A DNA stretch of 25,606 nucleotides from an uncultured Prevotella sp. (lineage in GTDB: Bacteria; Bacteroidota; Bacteroidia; Bacteroidales; Bacteroidaceae). The notes under the pieces were generated by a model that saw nothing but the letters and a program-made list of their open reading frames with translations, ran no database searches and was not told where the DNA came from. The DNA lies in the NCBI GenBank assembly GCA_900553595.1, contig USEC01000027.1, positions 1-25,606 on the forward strand, read 5' to 3'. Below are positions 8,236 through 15,986 of the stretch, piece after piece. Made by a program: the position numbers and the translations under genes. Numbering within the stretch: the first letter of the stretch is position 1; every line of letters starts with the position of its first letter.

Positions 8236-9414
8236 GTGCAGGTGAAAGGCATCATAGAAAGTGTGCTCGGCATAGCACGGCGCGAATGCAAACGACTGCT
8301 CGAAAACCGCATTTACATGTTTTGTATGGTGGTTTTCCCGATAGCCGTGACCCTGTTCTTCACCTCACTCATGGGCGAAGGACAGCCCGAAAAAATGCCG
8401 ATAGGAATCGTCGATCTCGACAATTCCACCACCACCCGACGACTGACACGGATGCTCGACTCGTTCCAATCCACCGAAGTAGTGAAACATTACGCCAACT
8501 TCGAGGAGGCACGCAGCGCAATGCAGCGCAACGAAATATACGGATTCGTGCTCTATCCAGAGGGAACCACATCGCAACTGCTCGCCTCACGACAGCCGAA
8601 AATATCGTTCTACTACAGTTATGCATCGCTCACTGCGGGCGCACTCGTGTTCCGCGACATGAAGACGGCAGCCACCCTCGGATCGGCAGCAGTGGGAAAA
8701 TCGGTGATGACAGCAAAGGGTTGCACGCAGGAACAGATAATGGCGTATCTGCAACCCATCGTCATCGACCTGCACATGATAAGCAATCCGTGGGTGAACT
8801 ACAACATATACCTCAGCACAATGCTCGTGCCCGGATGCCTGCTGCTGTTCATCTTCCTCATAACGGCATACTCGTTCGGAACGGAACTCAAGAACAACAC
8901 GTCGCGCGAACTCATGCAGCGCGCCCATGGAAATGCTTTTCTGGCAATGACGGGCAAGCTTCTGCCGCAGACCCTCATCTTCCTTGCAGTCATGTTCACA
9001 TATATGTACTACCTGTTCGGAGTGCTCGACTTCCCCCATCCGGGCGGAATATGGCCCATTATAGTCCTCGGAGTGATTGGAGTGCTGGCCTCGCAGGGGC
9101 TCGCCCTGTTCTTCTTCGCCATGATGCCGTCGCTCCGAATGTCGATGAGCATCTGCTCGTTGTGGGGCGTACTGAGCTTCTCGCTCGCGGGTTCGGCTTT
9201 TCCTGTCATGGCAATGGACGGCGAATTGCAGATAATCTCGTTCCTTTTCCCACTGAGACACTTCTTCACCATATATCAGGCAAGCGTGTTCAACGGATTC
9301 CCGCTGCACGATGTAGCGATAAATCTGGCAGCCCTTGCAGCCTTCGCACTGCTTCCTCTCGTTGTATTGCCGCGTTTGGGCAAGGCTCTCAACGAATATG
9401 TTTACCTACAATAA
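8236..9414 (+). CDS. ABC-2 type transporter permease (first of two)
   Basis: A 392-residue permease of the ABC-2 / YhhJ-YbhR type. One N-terminal membrane segment (about 27-46) is followed by a large periplasmic loop of roughly 140 residues with the family pattern PIGIVDLDNS. A cluster of membrane helices covers about 193-390. The start is GTG at 8236, directly behind the TAA of the HlyD gene; no ATG gives a complete first helix. Members normally work with a nucleotide-binding subunit to export drugs, polysaccharide or lipids. No such subunit is encoded in this operon. The downstream paralogue starts 7 bases after the stop, so the two probably form a heterodimer. Confidence 0.9.
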   Translation: MQVKGIIESVLGIARRECKRLLENRIYMFCMVVFPIAVTLFFTSLMGEGQPEKMPIGIVDLDNSTTTRRLTRMLDSFQSTEVVKHYANFEEARSAMQRNEIYGFVLYPEGTTSQLLASRQPKISFYYSYASLTAGALVFRDMKTAATLGSAAVGKSVMTAKGCTQEQIMAYLQPIVIDLHMISNPWVNYNIYLSTMLVPGCLLLFIFLITAYSFGTELKNNTSRELMQRAHGNAFLAMTGKLLPQTLIFLAVMFTYMYYLFGVLDFPHPGGIWPIIVLGVIGVLASQGLALFFFAMMPSLRMSMSICSLWGVLSFSLAGSAFPVMAMDGELQIISFLFPLRHFFTIYQASVFNGFPLHDVAINLAALAAFALLPLVVLPRLGKALNEYVYLQ

Positions 9415-9421
9415 TGACGAA

Positions 9422-10612
9422 ATGAACAAACTGTCAAGCATCATATATAGCAGAATCATCGACATCTCGAAAGTGTGTCTGCACGAGTTCCGCATGATAT
9501 TCAAGGATGAAGGCGTACTTATTTTCGTCGTTCTCGTGCCGCTTCTCTACCCCTTGCTCTACTCATGGATTTACAACAACGAGGTAGTGCATGAAGTTCC
9601 GGTGGCTGTCGTGGACAATTCACACAGCGCAATGAGCCGCAAATTTACGAGAGCATACGATGCCACGCCCGATGTTAAGGTGGCCTACCACTGCAACAGC
9701 ATCGAGGAAGCGAAACGACTCGTTGGCCGTCAGGAGGTGTATGGCATACTCTACTTCCCCACCGACTTCAATACGAAGCTCAACCGCACGCAGCAGTCGC
9801 ACGTAAGTCTGTACTGCAACATGGGAATAATGCTCACATACAAGGCTCTATACCAGTCGGCAATGGCAGTGGCAAGCGCCCTCAACGCCCAGATTCAGGT
9901 GTCGGTGTCGCAAAACTACACCTCGCGCGAAGATGAAATAAGCACCCGTCCGCTCGATTTCGACGAAGTTCCCATATTCAACAACACCGGCGGTTACGGC
10001 AACTTCATACTCCCCGGCGTGCTCGTGCTCATATTGCAGCAAGTGCTTCTGCTGGGAATCGGAATGTCGATGGGTACTTCTATGGAAGAAAAGCGGTTGC
10101 AACGCATCAGCGGAATGCTTGCCAAGCCGTTCGGACTCGGACGCATAATGATAGGACGCACGCTGGCCCTGTTCGGATTCTTCACACTCATCGGCACATA
10201 CGTCCTGCTTGCCGTGCCCAAGATGTTCAACTTCGTGCACATCCTGCACGGCTCCGACTTCGCCCTGTTTCTCGTGCCTTACCTGCTGGCGTGCATCTTC
10301 TTCGCCTACACCTTCTCGTTCTTCGTAAGGCAGAGAGAGAATGTCATGCTGCTTGTGGTGTTCACATCAGTACCGTTCCTGTTCATGTCGGGCGTGTCAT
10401 GGCCTAAGAGCAACATACCGGAAGCATGGAGTTACGTGTCGTATCTCATCCCCTCCACGTTCGGAATACAGGGATTCGTGAAGATGAACACCATGGGTGC
10501 CGTCTTCTCCGACATCATCCCCGAAGTGAAAGCACTGTGGATTCAGGCCATTATCTACTTCTGCACAGCATGCGCCACAAGCCGCTGGCAGATAAGACAA
10601 TGCTGTAAATAG
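9422..10612 (+). CDS. ABC-2 type transporter permease (second of two)
   Basis: A 396-residue ABC-2 permease, paralogous to the gene before it. It has a first membrane segment (about 22-43, EGVLIFVVLVPLLYPLLYSW), the periplasmic pattern PVAVVDNSHSAMSRKF, then helices from about 190 to the C-terminus with GNFILPGVLVLILQQ and MSGVSWP. The ATG at 9422 is preferred because it leaves a 7-base gap after the previous gene; the frame is open upstream to 9335 but that would overlap the coding end of the first permease. It is the last gene of the operon, and a long hairpin follows. Confidence 0.88.
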   Translation: MNKLSSIIYSRIIDISKVCLHEFRMIFKDEGVLIFVVLVPLLYPLLYSWIYNNEVVHEVPVAVVDNSHSAMSRKFTRAYDATPDVKVAYHCNSIEEAKRLVGRQEVYGILYFPTDFNTKLNRTQQSHVSLYCNMGIMLTYKALYQSAMAVASALNAQIQVSVSQNYTSREDEISTRPLDFDEVPIFNNTGGYGNFILPGVLVLILQQVLLLGIGMSMGTSMEEKRLQRISGMLAKPFGLGRIMIGRTLALFGFFTLIGTYVLLAVPKMFNFVHILHGSDFALFLVPYLLACIFFAYTFSFFVRQRENVMLLVVFTSVPFLFMSGVSWPKSNIPEAWSYVSYLIPSTFGIQGFVKMNTMGAVFSDIIPEVKALWIQAIIYFCTACATSRWQIRQCCK

Positions 10613-10653
10613 AAAACAATCCGTATCACGGAAACATCCGTATAAAAGCGAAA

Positions 10654-10716
10654 ACAACGATGCCAAGAGCCTTTCCTGCGCCATAACACTACGGGAAAAG
10701 TTCTTGGCATCGTTGT
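10654..10716. terminator. Long hairpin after the export operon
   Basis: A 14-bp perfect stem (10654-10667 with 10703-10716, arm ACAACGATGCCAAG) encloses a 35-base loop that can pair further. It lies 40 bases after the operon's last stop and before the terminator of the opposing tRNA gene. There is only a weak T tract after it, so terminator function is probable but not certain. Confidence 0.5.
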
Positions 10717-10792
10717 CTTTCACGCCTTCACCACACCGGAAACCCATACATCCATACACGTTTCCGCCCGAAAGCGGGCTTGGGTAAGAAGC

Positions 10793-10824
10793 AAAAAAAA
10801 GCATTCTTCGATGTGAAGAATGCT
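10793..10824 (-). terminator. Intrinsic terminator of the tRNA-Gln transcript
   Basis: On the minus strand, a 10-bp perfect stem (10824-10815 with 10809-10800, AGCATTCTTC) with a 5-base loop is followed by eight T residues (10800-10793). It begins 6 bases after the tRNA 3' end. Confidence 0.8.
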
Positions 10825-10829
10825 CTCTG

Positions 10830-10900
10830 TTGGGATACTCGGACTCGAACCAAGAATGACAGGACCAGAATCTGTAGTGTTACCATTACACCATATCCCA
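10830..10900 (-). tRNA. tRNA-Gln (anticodon CTG)
   Basis: The minus-strand sequence folds as a full cloverleaf. The acceptor pairs TGGGATA with TATCCCA and has discriminator A. The D arm is GTGT/ACAC with GG in the loop. The anticodon loop TTCTGGT gives CTG after U33. The T arm is CTTGG-TTCGAGT-CCGAG. The U1-A72 first pair and overall sequence are typical of bacterial tRNA-Gln. The inner pair of the anticodon stem is A31-C39, a mismatch. CCA is not encoded. It is a single gene with its own promoter and terminator, reading CAG codons. Confidence 0.93.
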
Positions 10901-10935
10901 TTGTTATGTCAGCAATCATTTCCTGATTGCGATTG

Positions 10936-10966
10936 CAAAGTTACTCATTTATTTTAAACCTCCAAA
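10936..10966 (-). promoter_or_regulatory. Promoter of tRNA-Gln
   Basis: On the minus strand, TTTG (10966-10963), a 19-base gap and TAACTTTG (10943-10936) match the Bacteroidota consensus exactly. Transcription would start about 30 bases before the tRNA 5' end. Confidence 0.65.
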
Positions 10967-11036
10967 ATTTTCAAGTACTTTTTTCAAAAAAAAATTAATA
11001 AAATCGCAATTTTAATGTTTTTCAGATTATTAACCG

Positions 11037-11044
11037 TACCTTTG
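11037..11044 (+). promoter_or_regulatory. -7 element before rsfS-ftsH-cdsA
   Basis: TACCTTTG matches TAnnTTTG, 47 bases before the rsfS start. The expected upstream TTTG is not clear; T-rich sequence lies at 11017-11022. The surrounding 10940-11090 is strongly AT-rich and otherwise empty. Confidence 0.5.
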
Positions 11045-11091
11045 TAGTATAAAAAGAAACAGAACTAACAAAAAGGAAATCAATAATTTGA

Positions 11092-11451
11092 ATGAAGACA
11101 GAAAGTAAATTGGTTGATACAATAACCAAAGGTATTCAAGAGAAAAAAGGACAGGAAATAACCATCGCCGACCTTCGTGGTCTCGACGGAACAATTGCCA
11201 ATTATTTCGTCATCTGCCAGGGAAATTCGCCGGCACAGATTGAGGCCATAGCCGAATCGGTGAGCGAAACGGTGCGCAAGGAGCTGGGCGAGAAGCCTAT
11301 CCGTGTCGTGGGTCTGGAGCAGTGCTACTGGGTAGCCATGGATTTCGGCGATGTTCTGGTACACATTTTCGTACCGCAGGCGCGCGAATTCTACGACCTT
11401 GACAACCTGTGGGACGACGCAAAGATTACCAACATTCCCAATATTGACTGA
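11092..11451 (+). CDS. rsfS: Ribosomal silencing factor RsfS
   Basis: A 119-residue protein of the RsfS/YbeB/Iojap family, which binds ribosomal protein uL14 and blocks subunit joining when nutrients are short. The family core is visible across the length: ITIADLRGLDGTIANYFVICQGNSP (split here as ITIADLRGLDG and IANYFVICQGNSP, about 24-48), then W-V-A-M-DFGDVLVHIF (about 83-95) and REFYDLDNLW (about 98-107). Length is usual for the family. The ATG at 11092 follows a purine-rich AAAAAGGAAA. ftsH begins 5 bases after the stop, an arrangement common in Bacteroidota. Confidence 0.95.
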   Translation: MKTESKLVDTITKGIQEKKGQEITIADLRGLDGTIANYFVICQGNSPAQIEAIAESVSETVRKELGEKPIRVVGLEQCYWVAMDFGDVLVHIFVPQAREFYDLDNLWDDAKITNIPNID

Positions 11452-11456
11452 CAACC

Positions 11457-13550
11457 ATGATCAACAATAACAACCCGAACAACGGAAACGAACAGCCAAA
11501 GATGCCTAAATTCAACATGAATTGGATTTACACCATTATAATAATGGTGCTGGCTATTCTGTTCTTCTCCGACGGTGGCAACGCTTTCCTTGGCGAAACG
11601 GCCGCAAAGCAGGAAGCAACCTACACCAAATTCAAGATATACGTAGAGAAAGGCTATGCCAAGAAGGTAGTCGTGAACAAGGACAAGGGCGTGCTGCGTA
11701 TGTATGTCAATCCCAAGAACCTGCGCGACGTGTTCGGCAAGACTGCCAAACAGTTGGGTCCCGACCCATATGTCAGCGTGGCTTACGGTTCGCTTTCCAA
11801 CATTGACGAATACCTCACCGAAGCGCAGCAGAACCGCAAGATAACCGACTTCAGCTACGAGAACGACGACAGCAGCTTCATATCATCACTGATTTACACC
11901 TTCGGTCCGATGCTTCTCTTCGTCGGCGTATGGATATTCCTCATGCGCCGCATGAGCGGTGGCGGCGGCAGTGGCGGCGTGTTCAGCGTAGGCAAGAGCA
12001 AAGCCAGAATGTATGAAAAAGGCAACGACCTCGGCATCACCTTCAAGGATGTAGCCGGGCAGTCGGGAGCCAAGCAGGAAGTGCAGGAGATTGTCGATTT
12101 CCTTAAGGAGCCGCAGAAATACACCGACCTCGGAGGCAAGATACCAAAGGGCGCACTTCTCGTAGGTCCTCCGGGAACGGGAAAGACCCTTCTCGCCAAA
12201 GCCGTGGCTGGCGAGGCCGGCGTGCCGTTCTTTTCAATGAGCGGTTCCGACTTCGTGGAGATGTTCGTGGGCGTAGGCGCAAGCCGTGTACGCGACCTTT
12301 TCCGACAGGCCAAGGAGAAAGCGCCGTGCATAATATTCATCGACGAGATTGATGCAGTGGGCCGTGCACGCAGCAAGAACCCAGCAATGGGCGGCAACGA
12401 CGAGCGCGAGAACACGCTCAACGCCCTTCTTACAGAGATGGACGGTTTCGGAACAAACAGCGGCGTAATAATACTCGCAGCCACAAACCGTGCCGATATG
12501 CTCGACAAGGCACTGCTTCGCGCCGGCCGTTTCGACCGACAGATAAACGTGGATCTGCCCGATCTGACCGAGCGCAAGGAGATATTCCAAGTGCATCTGA
12601 AACCAGTAAAGATCGACTCGACAGTAGATATAGACTTCCTCTCACGCCAGACGCCCGGATTTTCGGGTGCCGACATCGCCAATGTGTGCAATGAAGCCGC
12701 ACTCATCGCAGCCCGCCACAACAGCAAGACAGTGGGAAAGCAGGACTTCCTCGACGCTGTCGACCGCATAATCGGCGGACTTGAGAAGAAGACCAAGGTG
12801 ATGACAGCCGCCGAGAAACGTGCCATAGCCATTCACGAGGCCGGCCACGCCACCATTTCATGGTTCTGCGAGCACGCCAACCCGCTCGTGAAAGTGAGCA
12901 TTGTGCCGCGCGGCAGAGCGTTGGGAGCAGCCTGGTATCTGCCCGAAGAGCGACAGATAACAACCAAGGAGCAGATGCTCGACGAAATGTGCGCACTCCT
13001 CGGAGGACGCGCCGCCGAAGAACTCTTCACCGGACACATCTCCACCGGAGCCATGAACGACCTCGAACGTGCCACAAAGAGCGCATTCGGCATGGTGGCA
13101 TACGCAGGAATGAGCGACCGTCTGCCCAACATCTGCTACTACAACAACCAGGAATACCAGTTCCAGAGGCCCTACTCGGAGACAACCGCCAAGATTGTCG
13201 ATGACGAAGTGCTCAAAATGATAAACGACCAGTATGCCCGTGCCAAGAACATCCTGAAGGAACACGCCGAGGGACACAACGCCCTTGCCGAGCTTCTGCT
13301 TTCGCGCGAGGTGATTTTCGCCGAGGATGTGGAGAAGATTTTCGGCAAGCGTCCGTGGGTAAGCCGCTCGGAAGAGATAATGGAGGACAACGCCCCACGC
13401 CTCGAAGACATGCCCGAAGCCGTAAAGGCGGCACAGGCCGAGCATGAGAAGGCACTCGCCGACAAGCGCGACAAAGAGCAGAACGGCACAGCAGACAGCG
13501 GCGACGGCACCACCGGCGACACCGATGCAGAACAGACACAACAGCAATAA
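11457..13550 (+). CDS. ftsH: ATP-dependent zinc metalloprotease FtsH
   Basis: A 697-residue membrane-bound AAA+ protease for quality control of membrane and regulatory proteins. Order: an Asn-rich start; membrane segment 1 (about 23-38); a periplasmic domain to about 140; membrane segment 2 (about 141-162); the AAA domain with Walker A GPPGTGKT (237-244), Walker B IIFIDEID and the arginine-finger region LLRAGRFDRQ; the M41 protease domain with zinc motif HEAGH (460-464) and third ligand D535 in MNDLERAT. A disordered acidic, Gln-rich tail ends the protein. All catalytic residues are present. It is transcribed with rsfS and cdsA. Confidence 0.98.
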   Translation: MINNNNPNNGNEQPKMPKFNMNWIYTIIIMVLAILFFSDGGNAFLGETAAKQEATYTKFKIYVEKGYAKKVVVNKDKGVLRMYVNPKNLRDVFGKTAKQLGPDPYVSVAYGSLSNIDEYLTEAQQNRKITDFSYENDDSSFISSLIYTFGPMLLFVGVWIFLMRRMSGGGGSGGVFSVGKSKARMYEKGNDLGITFKDVAGQSGAKQEVQEIVDFLKEPQKYTDLGGKIPKGALLVGPPGTGKTLLAKAVAGEAGVPFFSMSGSDFVEMFVGVGASRVRDLFRQAKEKAPCIIFIDEIDAVGRARSKNPAMGGNDERENTLNALLTEMDGFGTNSGVIILAATNRADMLDKALLRAGRFDRQINVDLPDLTERKEIFQVHLKPVKIDSTVDIDFLSRQTPGFSGADIANVCNEAALIAARHNSKTVGKQDFLDAVDRIIGGLEKKTKVMTAAEKRAIAIHEAGHATISWFCEHANPLVKVSIVPRGRALGAAWYLPEERQITTKEQMLDEMCALLGGRAAEELFTGHISTGAMNDLERATKSAFGMVAYAGMSDRLPNICYYNNQEYQFQRPYSETTAKIVDDEVLKMINDQYARAKNILKEHAEGHNALAELLLSREVIFAEDVEKIFGKRPWVSRSEEIMEDNAPRLEDMPEAVKAAQAEHEKALADKRDKEQNGTADSGDGTTGDTDAEQTQQQ

Positions 13551-13564
13551 AAACAGAGAACGAC

Positions 13565-14437
13565 ATGAGTGAAAAAATGAAAAACCTCATCACGCGCAGC
13601 ATAACAGGCGTGATTTTCGTGGCAATAGTGGTGACCTGCTTCCTCCGCCCCGAAGCAATGATTCTTGTCTTCGCGCTCGTCACGGGACTCACCGTATGGG
13701 AATACACCGGACTTATCGACGCGCACACCGACGGATCAGTAAACCGTTTCATCACCACCGCCGCCGGCGTCTATCTGTTTTTCGCCATGGCAGGCTATTG
13801 CAGCGGCATCACTCCGCCGGCAGTATTCATCCCCTATCTGCTCACAGTGGTCTATCTCTTCATCAGCGAACTCTATCTTGCCGCACCCAACCCCATAAAC
13901 AACTGGGCCTACACCATGCTCTCGCAGATGTACATAGCACTTCCCTTCTCCATGCTCAATGTCCTTGCGTTCCGCACCGACACCGACGGCAACACGCTTT
14001 TCACGCCGCTCCTGCCCCTGAGCGTGTTCGTGTTCCTGTGGATTAACGACACGGGAGCCTACCTCAGCGGTTCGCTCTTCGGCAAGCACAAGCTGTTTCC
14101 GCGCGTCAGTCCGGGCAAGAGTTGGGAAGGAAGCATAGGCGGCGGACTCCTCGTCGTGGCTGTTGCCGCCCTCATGGGATGGCTCGAAACAAGCGGCACG
14201 GTGGTGATGGACAATGTCTATTTCAGCATCCCCGAATGGATGGGACTCGGACTCATCGTGGTGTTCTTCGGCACATGGGGCGACCTTGTAGAGTCGCTCT
14301 TCAAGCGTACACTCGGCATCAAGGACAGCGGCAACATACTCCCCGGACACGGCGGTATGCTCGACCGCTTCGACTCGTCGCTCATGGCACTGCCGGCAGC
14401 GGTGATATATGTCTATACGCTCACGTTCTTCGCATAA
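13565..14437 (+). CDS. cdsA: Phosphatidate cytidylyltransferase
   Basis: A 290-residue polytopic membrane enzyme making CDP-diacylglycerol from phosphatidic acid and CTP, the branch point for phospholipid synthesis. About seven to eight hydrophobic segments are visible. The family signature is complete at about 244-270 (SLFKRTLGIKD then LPGHGGMLDRFD). An upstream PGKSWEG motif typical of CdsA follows GSLFGKHKLFPRVS. It starts 14 bases after ftsH and is the last gene of the operon, closed by a 20-bp stem terminator. Pairing of FtsH with a phospholipid gene is usual in Bacteroidota. Confidence 0.96.
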   Translation: MSEKMKNLITRSITGVIFVAIVVTCFLRPEAMILVFALVTGLTVWEYTGLIDAHTDGSVNRFITTAAGVYLFFAMAGYCSGITPPAVFIPYLLTVVYLFISELYLAAPNPINNWAYTMLSQMYIALPFSMLNVLAFRTDTDGNTLFTPLLPLSVFVFLWINDTGAYLSGSLFGKHKLFPRVSPGKSWEGSIGGGLLVVAVAALMGWLETSGTVVMDNVYFSIPEWMGLGLIVVFFGTWGDLVESLFKRTLGIKDSGNILPGHGGMLDRFDSSLMALPAAVIYVYTLTFFA

Positions 14438-14473
14438 CAGACCCGTACTCCATGAACCGGAGGAAACAAACAT

Positions 14474-14530
14474 AAAGAGACAACCGACTGCCTTTAGGCT
14501 TATTGCCAGGCAGTCGGTTGTCTCTTTTTT
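14474..14530 (+). terminator. Strong intrinsic terminator of rsfS-ftsH-cdsA
   Basis: A 20-bp perfect stem (14474-14493 with 14508-14527) with a 14-base loop is followed by a run of T (14525-14530). It is A-rich on the other side, so it could also work in reverse. A MITE-like element is inserted immediately behind the T run. Confidence 0.9.
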
Positions 14531-14532
14531 AT

Positions 14533-14725
14533 CCCAAATCGGTCATTAGATTTTCACTCAGCTTCGTCTTGGTTTCGAGCAGATTGCAACGTTCGTGTTG
14601 AAGCCATAGCGGGCTATGGCGAAACGCGGACGGCGGCAAGATGACGAAACAAAGGCGGAGAAGAGGGGAAAAGAAAGACATATTCTCTTATAACACGCCT
14701 GTTTCGGTCTAATGACCGATTTGGG
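14533..14725. mobile_element. 193-bp MITE-like element, copy 1
   Basis: The ends are perfect 18-bp inverted repeats: CCCAAATCGGTCATTAGA at 14533-14550 and its complement at 14708-14725. A 5-bp direct repeat TTTAT flanks the element on both sides (14528-14532 and 14726-14730), as left by a transposase. There is no coding capacity. An internal palindrome GCCATAGC-GG-GCTATGGC lies near the middle, and GAAACAAAG with its near-complement forms subterminal arms. The second copy (16078-16270) has the same length and differs at about seven positions by my count. It would need a transposase supplied elsewhere; I cannot name the parent family. Confidence 0.88.
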
Positions 14726-14726
14726 T

Positions 14727-14828
14727 TTATTGCTGTCCGGCAAAACTTTCAGCTACGGGTTCCGCGAAGCGGGACCTCTATGCGAAACCCACTGCAACTT
14801 TCTCTATTTTTTTGCCGGACAGCAATAA
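14727..14828. repeat. 102-bp inverted-repeat element
   Basis: Perfect 19-bp inverted ends, TTATTGCTGTCCGGCAAAA (14727-14745) and its complement (14810-14828), enclose a 64-base centre. The centre contains a further hairpin GGTTCCGC-GAA-GCGGGACC with one G-T pair. It has no coding capacity. Its left end coincides with the target site of the neighbouring 193-bp element, which therefore probably landed at its edge. It could be a second MITE type or a bidirectional terminator-like hairpin; only one copy is seen here. Confidence 0.75.
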
Positions 14829-14836
14829 TTCAGAAT

Positions 14837-15021
14837 TATGAATTGCATAATAGGAGGTCGAGCGTCCCGCTCGACAACACTGAACAAGCAGGTTGAAAGG
14901 TTCGGTATCGGGTTTGTATGATGATGCGGTGCGATATTGTAATGCGTTGCAGTTCTATGTGATTGTGGGTCTGGGCGATGTTGTCGAGCAGGACGCTCGA
15001 CCTCCTATCTGCCAATTCATA
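14837..15021. repeat. Inverted-repeat element with hairpin ends, copy 1
   Basis: The 30-bp arms at 14850-14879 and 14979-15008 are reverse complements with one mismatch. Each arm contains its own hairpin (GTCGAGCGTCCCGCTCGAC on the left). A further 9 bp pair outside them (TATGAATTG 14837-14845 with CAATTCATA 15013-15021). The ~99-base centre has no recognisable gene. The complete 30-bp left arm recurs identically at 23691-23720, which marks this as a dispersed family. Confidence 0.85.
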
Positions 15022-15062
15022 ACTGGTTTTGCGACAAACCGGTCTGTCACTCAAAGCATACG

Positions 15063-15164
15063 TCTTAACTCCTGTATTCTTAACTCCTGCCTCCGCAAAA
15101 CATTTGGCTTAACTTCTTAACTCCTGACTCCTTAACTCCTCAATCAAACACTCCTTAACTCCTA
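15063..15164. repeat. Degenerate CTTAACTCCT repeats
   Basis: The decamer CTTAACTCCT, often with a preceding T and following G, occurs about five times with irregular spacing (near 15064, 15079, 15116, 15131 and 15154), plus a variant CTTAACTTCT near 15108. A similar short pair lies near 1041-1059. No gene or fold is apparent. Confidence 0.7.
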
Positions 15165-15185
15165 CACTGAGTTTCCCTCTTTTGA

Positions 15186-15266
15186 AAACAAGGCTTCTTT
15201 GCAGTGCAAACAAGGCTTCGTTGCATCATAAACAAGGCTTCGTTGCAGTGCAAAGAAGCCTTGTTT
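15186..15266. repeat. 22-bp-period quasi-palindrome array, copy B (4 units)
   Basis: Units start at 15186, 15208, 15230 and 15252, exactly 22 bp apart: AAACAAGGCTTCTTT, AAACAAGGCTTCGTT twice, then the inverted AAAGAAGCCTTGTTT. The 7-base spacers are GCAGTGC, GCATCAT and GCAGTGC. It lies about 200 bases upstream of the hsp20 start, at the end of the repeat-filled gap. The total length (81 bp) equals copy A. Confidence 0.93.
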
Positions 15267-15465
15267 GAAAACCAGTATGTTTCCATCCCCAACACGACGA
15301 AGTAACGGCTGCATACGCACGACACTTTGACATGCAAAAGAGACATAATGTCAGAAAGTAAAGCGTTGGTATGTTAGTTGCATTATAGCAGGTGAAGCGA
15401 CAATGAAACGCTTCGCAAACATATCAAGAAACAAAAAATTTAAAACAATATTGGAGGACAAAATT

Positions 15466-15882
15466 ATGGCAAACAAGAATGGATGGTTACCCGAAGTGTT
15501 CAACGACTTCTTCTACACCGACTATATGCCGCGTACAAGCGCAACAGCACCCGCAATCAACGTGAAGGAAACAGCAGCAAGCTACATCGTGGAAATGGCT
15601 GCTCCGGGAATGCGCAAGGAAGACTTCACCGTACACATCAACGACGACGGCGACCTCACAATAAAGATGGAGAACAAGCACGAGAATGCAGGCGAGGCTG
15701 AAAAGGCACACTATCTGCGCCGCGAGTTCGCCTACTCTAAATACGAACAGACACTGATCCTGCCCGATGATGTCGATCGCAACAAGATTGCGGCTTCAGT
15801 AGCCGACGGCGTTCTCACCGTGACACTGCCTAAAATCACCCGCGAAGAGCACAAGGTGAGCCGTCAGATAGAAATAGGATAA
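15466..15882 (+). CDS. hsp20: Small heat shock protein, Hsp20/alpha-crystallin family
   Basis: A 138-residue ATP-independent holdase chaperone. After a short N-terminal arm (WLPEVFNDFF), the alpha-crystallin domain runs from about residue 28 to the end: APAINVKETAASYIVEMAAPGM, LTIKMENKH, then YLRREFAYSKYEQTLILPDDVD, ASVADGVLTVTLPK (each a separate strand block) and the C-terminal region. The ATG at 15466 is chosen because GGAGG lies 8 bases upstream (15453-15457), a rare clear Shine-Dalgarno sequence in this genome, and it removes 21 non-family residues. The gene stands alone, between two direct copies of a 193-bp element, and ends before its own terminator. Stress induction is expected for the family, but no known heat-shock operator is visible. 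Confidence 0.93.
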   Translation: MANKNGWLPEVFNDFFYTDYMPRTSATAPAINVKETAASYIVEMAAPGMRKEDFTVHINDDGDLTIKMENKHENAGEAEKAHYLRREFAYSKYEQTLILPDDVDRNKIAASVADGVLTVTLPKITREEHKVSRQIEIG

Positions 15883-15986
15883 GGACGCTCCATGCGCCCC
15901 ACCGCAAGAACCGACAACAGGCAAAGCCGTAAAAGGGAAAAAGAAGAGAGTAAGGATAAGGTAATAAAAAGATAATAGGTTTTCAT

